NCBI GenBank assembly: GCA_025934775.1
Contig: JAICWO010000021.1
Span: 16,813 to 80,812, forward strand
Length of the DNA: 64,000 bases
Reading direction: 5' to 3'
DNA from: Gemmatimonadaceae bacterium
Lineage (GTDB): Bacteria > Gemmatimonadota > Gemmatimonadetes > Gemmatimonadales > Gemmatimonadaceae
The position numbers were made by a program, and so were the translations under genes. The notes under the pieces were generated by a model that worked only from the letters and a program-made list of their open reading frames with translations, ran no database searches and was not told where the DNA came from. Positions 60,613 to 64,000 of this stretch are shown here, one piece after another; the stretch's first letter is position 1; every line of letters begins with the position of its first letter.

Positions 60613-62097
60613 ATGTACGAGCAGTTTTACGGCCTCAGTGACAAACCCTTCTCGCTGACACCGAATCCTCGGTTCGTGTTCTATTCGCAGCAGTATCGCG
60701 AAGCCGAGGGACAGCTGCTCTACGGCATCAACAATCGCGAAGGGTTCATGGTCGTCACCGGGCAGCCAGGCACCGGAAAGACGACGCTGTGCCGTGACCT
60801 GATCGAGAAGCTCGACCGGGACAAATCGCAGTCGGCACTCATCTTCAATCCGTTCTTGAACGGCGTCGAGATGCTCGCCGCACTGCTCACCGAGTTCGGT
60901 GTGAGCGTCCCGCCCGACGGCACGCGGAAAGACCTCCTCGACCGGCTGAATCAATTCCTGCTCGCGCAGCTCGCGCTCGGCAAGAGCTGCGTCGCGATCT
61001 TCGACGAGGCGCAACACCTCTCGCCGGAGTTCCTCGAGCAGATCCGCGTGCTCTCGAACCTCGAGACCGATCAGGAAAAGCTCATTCAGATCGTGCTCGT
61101 CGGTCAGCCGGAGCTGCTGGGCAAGATCCGCACGCCGACCATGGCGCAGCTCGATCAGCGCGTGTCGATCCGCTGCACGCTGACCGATCTCGACGAGGAG
61201 GAGACCGATCGCTACATCCACCATCGGCTCAACGTCGCCGGTGCGCGCGGCCAGATCCGCTTCAATCCGCGCGCGGTGCAGGAGATCTACCGCGCCTCGC
61301 ACGGCGTGCCGCGGCTCATCAACCTCATTTGCGATCGCGCGCTGCTCGCGGGGTACGCCGCACAGACACGCGACATTCAGCCGGAGCACGTCCGCAAAGC
61401 CATCGCCGCCCTCCGCGGAGAAGACGCGGAAGTCGCGAGCAAGACGGCGCCGCCCGCGCGTCCGTGGGGCCGCCGCGCCGCGATTACGGCGGCGGTCGCC
61501 GTCGTCGCCGCGGTCACGGCGGGAATCGCCCTCTGGCCAAAGACGCCCGTGGCCACGCCCGACGAAGCGCTGTACTGGCGGGCCAGCATGGCGTCGTCCG
61601 CGGCCGACGCGGAGCGCGACTATCGCGCGCTTGTCACGGGCTATCCCTCGTCGAAGCGTTTTGACGACGGCTTGCTCCGACTCGCACAGCTCGAGCTCTC
61701 GCGCGGCGCGCGCGACGACGCCATTCAACACTTCGATCAGCTCGCGCAACACGAACGGGCTGGCGCGGTGCACACGCGCGCAGTCGTGCTCTCGGCGGCG
61801 GCTCGGCTCGACGGCGGTGACACGACCGCGGCCTGTGAAAAAATTGCCAGCGGCGTCGACTCCACCCTCCGCACCGATTCGACGCTCGCGAGCCGGTTTG
61901 CGAGCATGTCCGCACTCTGCACGTCGCGACCGGTGACGGCTCCGACGCACGCGGATTCCGGCACGAACCATGTCGCCGCGCCCGACAGCGCGGCGCGACG
62001 GGCGAGCCGCGGCGAAGCGGCCGCCGTTCCCACCACGACCCCAGCGATGAACGCAACACCGACGATCCGCGATACAGCGGCGGAGGGCCGCCCGTGA
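60613..62097 (+). CDS. ExeA/GspA-like AAA ATPase with C-terminal TPR-like extension
   Basis: The 494-aa protein begins MYEQFYGLSDKPFSLTPNPRF, the hallmark of ExeA-type proteins. It has Walker A TGQPGTGKTTLCRDL (about residue 51), Walker B CVAIFDEAQHLSPE and the sensor region GVPRLINLICDRALLAGYA. A membrane span (ITAAVAVVAAVTAGIALWP, about 293-311) and a TPR-like periplasmic part follow. ExeA with ExeB helps insert the secretin through the peptidoglycan. It starts 2 nt after the secretin stop and overlaps the next gene. Confidence 0.9.
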   Translation: MYEQFYGLSDKPFSLTPNPRFVFYSQQYREAEGQLLYGINNREGFMVVTGQPGTGKTTLCRDLIEKLDRDKSQSALIFNPFLNGVEMLAALLTEFGVSVPPDGTRKDLLDRLNQFLLAQLALGKSCVAIFDEAQHLSPEFLEQIRVLSNLETDQEKLIQIVLVGQPELLGKIRTPTMAQLDQRVSIRCTLTDLDEEETDRYIHHRLNVAGARGQIRFNPRAVQEIYRASHGVPRLINLICDRALLAGYAAQTRDIQPEHVRKAIAALRGEDAEVASKTAPPARPWGRRAAITAAVAVVAAVTAGIALWPKTPVATPDEALYWRASMASSAADAERDYRALVTGYPSSKRFDDGLLRLAQLELSRGARDDAIQHFDQLAQHERAGAVHTRAVVLSAAARLDGGDTTAACEKIASGVDSTLRTDSTLASRFASMSALCTSRPVTAPTHADSGTNHVAAPDSAARRASRGEAAAVPTTTPAMNATPTIRDTAAEGRP

Positions 62098-63320
62098 GCC
62101 TGATTAGTGAGGCCCTCAAGGAAGCGCAGCGCGAGCGTAGCGGCCGCGCCGAGCCCCGCGCGGCCGCGGTGGTCGTCGACAGCTTTTTTCCGTACCCGGA
62201 GAATGGCGCGGGGCGACGGCCGAACGTGCCGCTGCTGCTCGCCGCGGCGACGGTGATCGTCGTCGTCGGAGGCGCCGCCGGACTCGCGCGATTGCGCGCG
62301 AATCACGCCGCGCCGGTTCCATTGAACAGCATCGCGACCCAGGCGCTGATCACGGCACCGGTCGGGGCGACGGCGAAGCACGCCGTCAGTGCGCCGGCCG
62401 CATCCGACGCACCAAGATCAACGACACCGGCACCGACATCGGCGACACCGTCGTCGCACATCGAACCCGCGGGGACGCCGGCTTCGACGACGCGAGCGGC
62501 GGCGCGGAACGCCGCACCGGCTAGCGTGGGTGCCGTCGCCGCCACGCCAATCGCCGATCAGCGAGCTCCCGCTTCTCAGAGCCCGCAGCCTGTAGCGGCA
62601 GAACGGACCACGCCGCCCGCCTCCACGCTGCCTGCCAGCACGCCAAAGGCGGCTGCGGTCGACAGCGCACCGGCGACGCCCCGCCAGCAGGGTGCCGCGA
62701 GCGTGCACGTGGTGGTGGACCCGATGGGCTCCGCCGATTCACTCTTCCGCCGCGCATACGCGGAGCAGACGCGCGGCAACTACGACGGTGCAGCAGATTT
62801 ATATGAGAAAGCTATAAATACGGGCAACGCGTCCGCGGATCTATACAACAACTACGGCGCGCTGCTCGCGCGAAAGGGCAACTACACGGCCGCGGTCGAG
62901 ATCTACGGCCTCGCGCTCAGGCATGACGAGCGCAACGTGAATGCCTGGGTCAACCTCGCTGGCGCGAACGACGCACTCGGCCGTCACGCCGAGGCGATGT
63001 CCGACTACGCGCAAGCCGCCAAGCTCGAGCCGGCCAACGGTGTCGTGAAGGCGCGGCTCGCGGCGCAGTACCTCGCCATCGGCGACACGGCGAGCGCGCG
63101 GCGCACCTATGAAGAGGCGCTCAAGGTGGCGCCGCAGGAACCCGACGTTCACTATGGGTACGCCGAGTTCCTGGAAGCGGTGCGCGACCGCCCGAGCGCG
63201 ATCCGCGAGTATCAGAAATTCCTCGATCTCGCGCCCGGCAAGTACGACGCGGCGACCCTTGTAACAGTGAAGAATTACGTCGCGACGCTCCGCACGGGAG
63301 GTCATCCGGATGAGCACTAA
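62094..63320 (+). CDS. GspB/ExeB-like membrane protein with TPR repeats
   Basis: The 408-aa protein starts at GTG 62094. The N-terminus (SLISEALKEAQRERSGR) matches the GspB/ExeB cytoplasmic motif, and a membrane span follows (VPLLLAAATVIVVVGGAAGLA). About 140 residues of low-complexity Ala/Pro/Thr come next, then four TPRs (about 225-390: ADLYEKAINTGNASADLYNNYGALLARKG and following). It probably partners the ExeA-like ATPase in secretin assembly. The first TPR codons (gatttatatgagaaagctataaat) are unusually AT-rich. Confidence 0.82.
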   Translation: MSLISEALKEAQRERSGRAEPRAAAVVVDSFFPYPENGAGRRPNVPLLLAAATVIVVVGGAAGLARLRANHAAPVPLNSIATQALITAPVGATAKHAVSAPAASDAPRSTTPAPTSATPSSHIEPAGTPASTTRAAARNAAPASVGAVAATPIADQRAPASQSPQPVAAERTTPPASTLPASTPKAAAVDSAPATPRQQGAASVHVVVDPMGSADSLFRRAYAEQTRGNYDGAADLYEKAINTGNASADLYNNYGALLARKGNYTAAVEIYGLALRHDERNVNAWVNLAGANDALGRHAEAMSDYAQAAKLEPANGVVKARLAAQYLAIGDTASARRTYEEALKVAPQEPDVHYGYAEFLEAVRDRPSAIREYQKFLDLAPGKYDAATLVTVKNYVATLRTGGHPDEH

Positions 63321-63861
63321 GCGTGTGACTGTCGTGGGTGCGGTCGCCGCGATTGCGACCGCAGTCGCCTGCCACCATCCCGCGCCGACGCCAATCCGGC
63401 CGGCGACCGCCGCTCCCGTTCTCCCGCCCACGACCGTCGCGCCAACGATGCGCTCCTCGACGGCAATGCGCTCATCCGCGGCGGCACCGGAGGATACGTC
63501 GAGCGAGCAGCACGTCACGATCGACACACACGGGACGTCGCTCGATGTCCGGCAGGTGCTCGACTTCCTGGCGAATGAAGGCCATTTCAGCCTCGTGTAC
63601 TCGCCTGAAATCGACAAGAAAGTCCGGCTGCAACTGAACAACGTGCCGGTGTCCGTCGCGCTCCAGACGGTGTTGACGATGGCGAACTTGACGCTCGAGA
63701 GCACCACCGAGCCGCCCAAAGCGCCGGGCAGCACGTCCGTCGTGTTTTATCAGCTCCCCGTGAACGTAGATTCGCTCTCCGTCGACGGGATCATGCAGCG
63801 GTTCGGCGTCGGCCGCGCCATCGCCGAGATGATCGTGAAGAACCGAGTGGAGAGGCCGTAG
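63310..63861 (+). CDS. Lipoprotein-like protein with STN (secretin/TonB short N-terminal) domain
   Basis: The 183-aa protein overlaps the upstream gene by 11 nt. The N-terminus (VVGAVAAIATAVAC) is a possible lipoprotein signal with a weak lipobox. A Pro/Thr-rich linker leads to an STN-like domain (ITH-like VTIDTHGTSLDVRQVLDFLA ... IDKKVRLQLNNVPVSVALQTVLTMANLTLE). The C-terminal 35 residues are extended. STN domains normally sit in secretins and TonB receptors, so this may be a separate secretin-ring component or pilotin-like partner. Confidence 0.75.
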   Translation: MSTKRVTVVGAVAAIATAVACHHPAPTPIRPATAAPVLPPTTVAPTMRSSTAMRSSAAAPEDTSSEQHVTIDTHGTSLDVRQVLDFLANEGHFSLVYSPEIDKKVRLQLNNVPVSVALQTVLTMANLTLESTTEPPKAPGSTSVVFYQLPVNVDSLSVDGIMQRFGVGRAIAEMIVKNRVERP

Positions 63862-64000
63862 CGGGCTGTCGACGCCGCACCGCGGATACTGAATACCAGA
63901 GAGGGGGGGGGGGGGCCGGTCGAGCGCGCCCGCGCGGGGGGTTGAAAAATGAGGAGAAGGGGGTTTATTGGGGATAAGGGGGGGGGCAGGGGCCCAGACC
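63862..64000. other. Contig-end sequence with G-homopolymers, probably low quality
   Basis: After the last stop codon the sequence degenerates into a 13-base G-run, further G-runs and words such as gggggttgaaaaatgagg and gggataagggggggg, unlike anything else in the window. No feature is called here. Confidence 0.7.

Noticed and set aside
1-64000. CRISPR arrays, tRNA or rRNA genes, insertion sequences
   Set aside because: No regularly spaced repeats, cloverleaf-like sequence, rRNA signature or transposase reading frame was seen on reading through; a covariance-model search would be decisive.

Overview
The window is a high-GC (roughly two-thirds G+C by eye), gene-dense bacterial chromosome segment. 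The gene set suggests Gemmatimonadota (Gemmatimonadaceae-like soil bacteria): a Tricorn-like S41 peptidase with a beta-propeller, many secreted peptidases, a non-adenylylated GSI-alpha glutamine synthetase, an MqnD-like futalosine-pathway protein, a plasmid-type RPA replication initiator on the chromosome, and ECF sigma/TPR/CHAT proteins. This placement is an inference from gene content; no rRNA gene is present to confirm it. I saw no tRNA, rRNA, CRISPR array or insertion sequence.

Layout. 0-2.3 kb: yaeQ and, divergently, an unknown protein translationally coupled to a stand-alone LigD-type polymerase. 2.4-10 kb: Tricorn peptidase, methyltransferase, a carboxypeptidase-regulatory/plug-like protein and an exported M20 amidohydrolase. 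10-14.5 kb: a tight three-gene operon of ECF sigma factor, ZAS/TPR anti-sigma factor and TPR-CHAT protease. 14.5-17.06 kb: a scarred zone with a copy of the 3' end of the downstream flotillin gene fused to a decayed 3' half of the upstream M20 gene, a frameshifted DsbA-like gene and a cysteine-rich reading frame. 17-19 kb: flotillin/NfeD pair. 19.25-27.3 kb (minus): a seven-gene operon that looks like periplasmic glycoside breakdown through 3-keto sugars. 27.4-36 kb: GH20 hexosaminidase and three secreted peptidases (M24, M16, S9).

36-40 kb: gluconokinase and glucose dehydrogenase with a GH15 glucoamylase/trehalase, a possible glucoside to glucose to gluconate to 6-phosphogluconate route. 40-43.4 kb: glnA, GNAT and exported metallo-hydrolase operon, and a CBS protein. 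43.5-51.3 kb: zinc-ribbon/TPR membrane protein, mqnD-like gene, an acidic/AT-hook/H1-like chromatin protein, an orphan histidine kinase, MerR, a PLD-family protein, SDR and the replication initiator. 51.3-52.9 kb: CtpA-like protease. 53.3-63.9 kb: a type II secretion/type IV pilus-like assembly operon (GspE, GspF, fused PilM-PilN, PilO-like, GspC-like, secretin, ExeA-like ATPase, GspB-like TPR protein, STN lipoprotein). The last 100 bases are G-homopolymer-rich and look like poor contig-end sequence.

The most interesting items are the sigma/anti-sigma/CHAT protease operon (similar in parts to the CRISPR-associated Craspase output module, but with no CRISPR), the chimeric gene remnants at 14.5-15.3 kb, the bipolar H1-like protein, several start codons 5-6 nt after a -10 box that imply leaderless mRNAs, and short AT-rich rare-codon patches inside many otherwise GC-rich genes.
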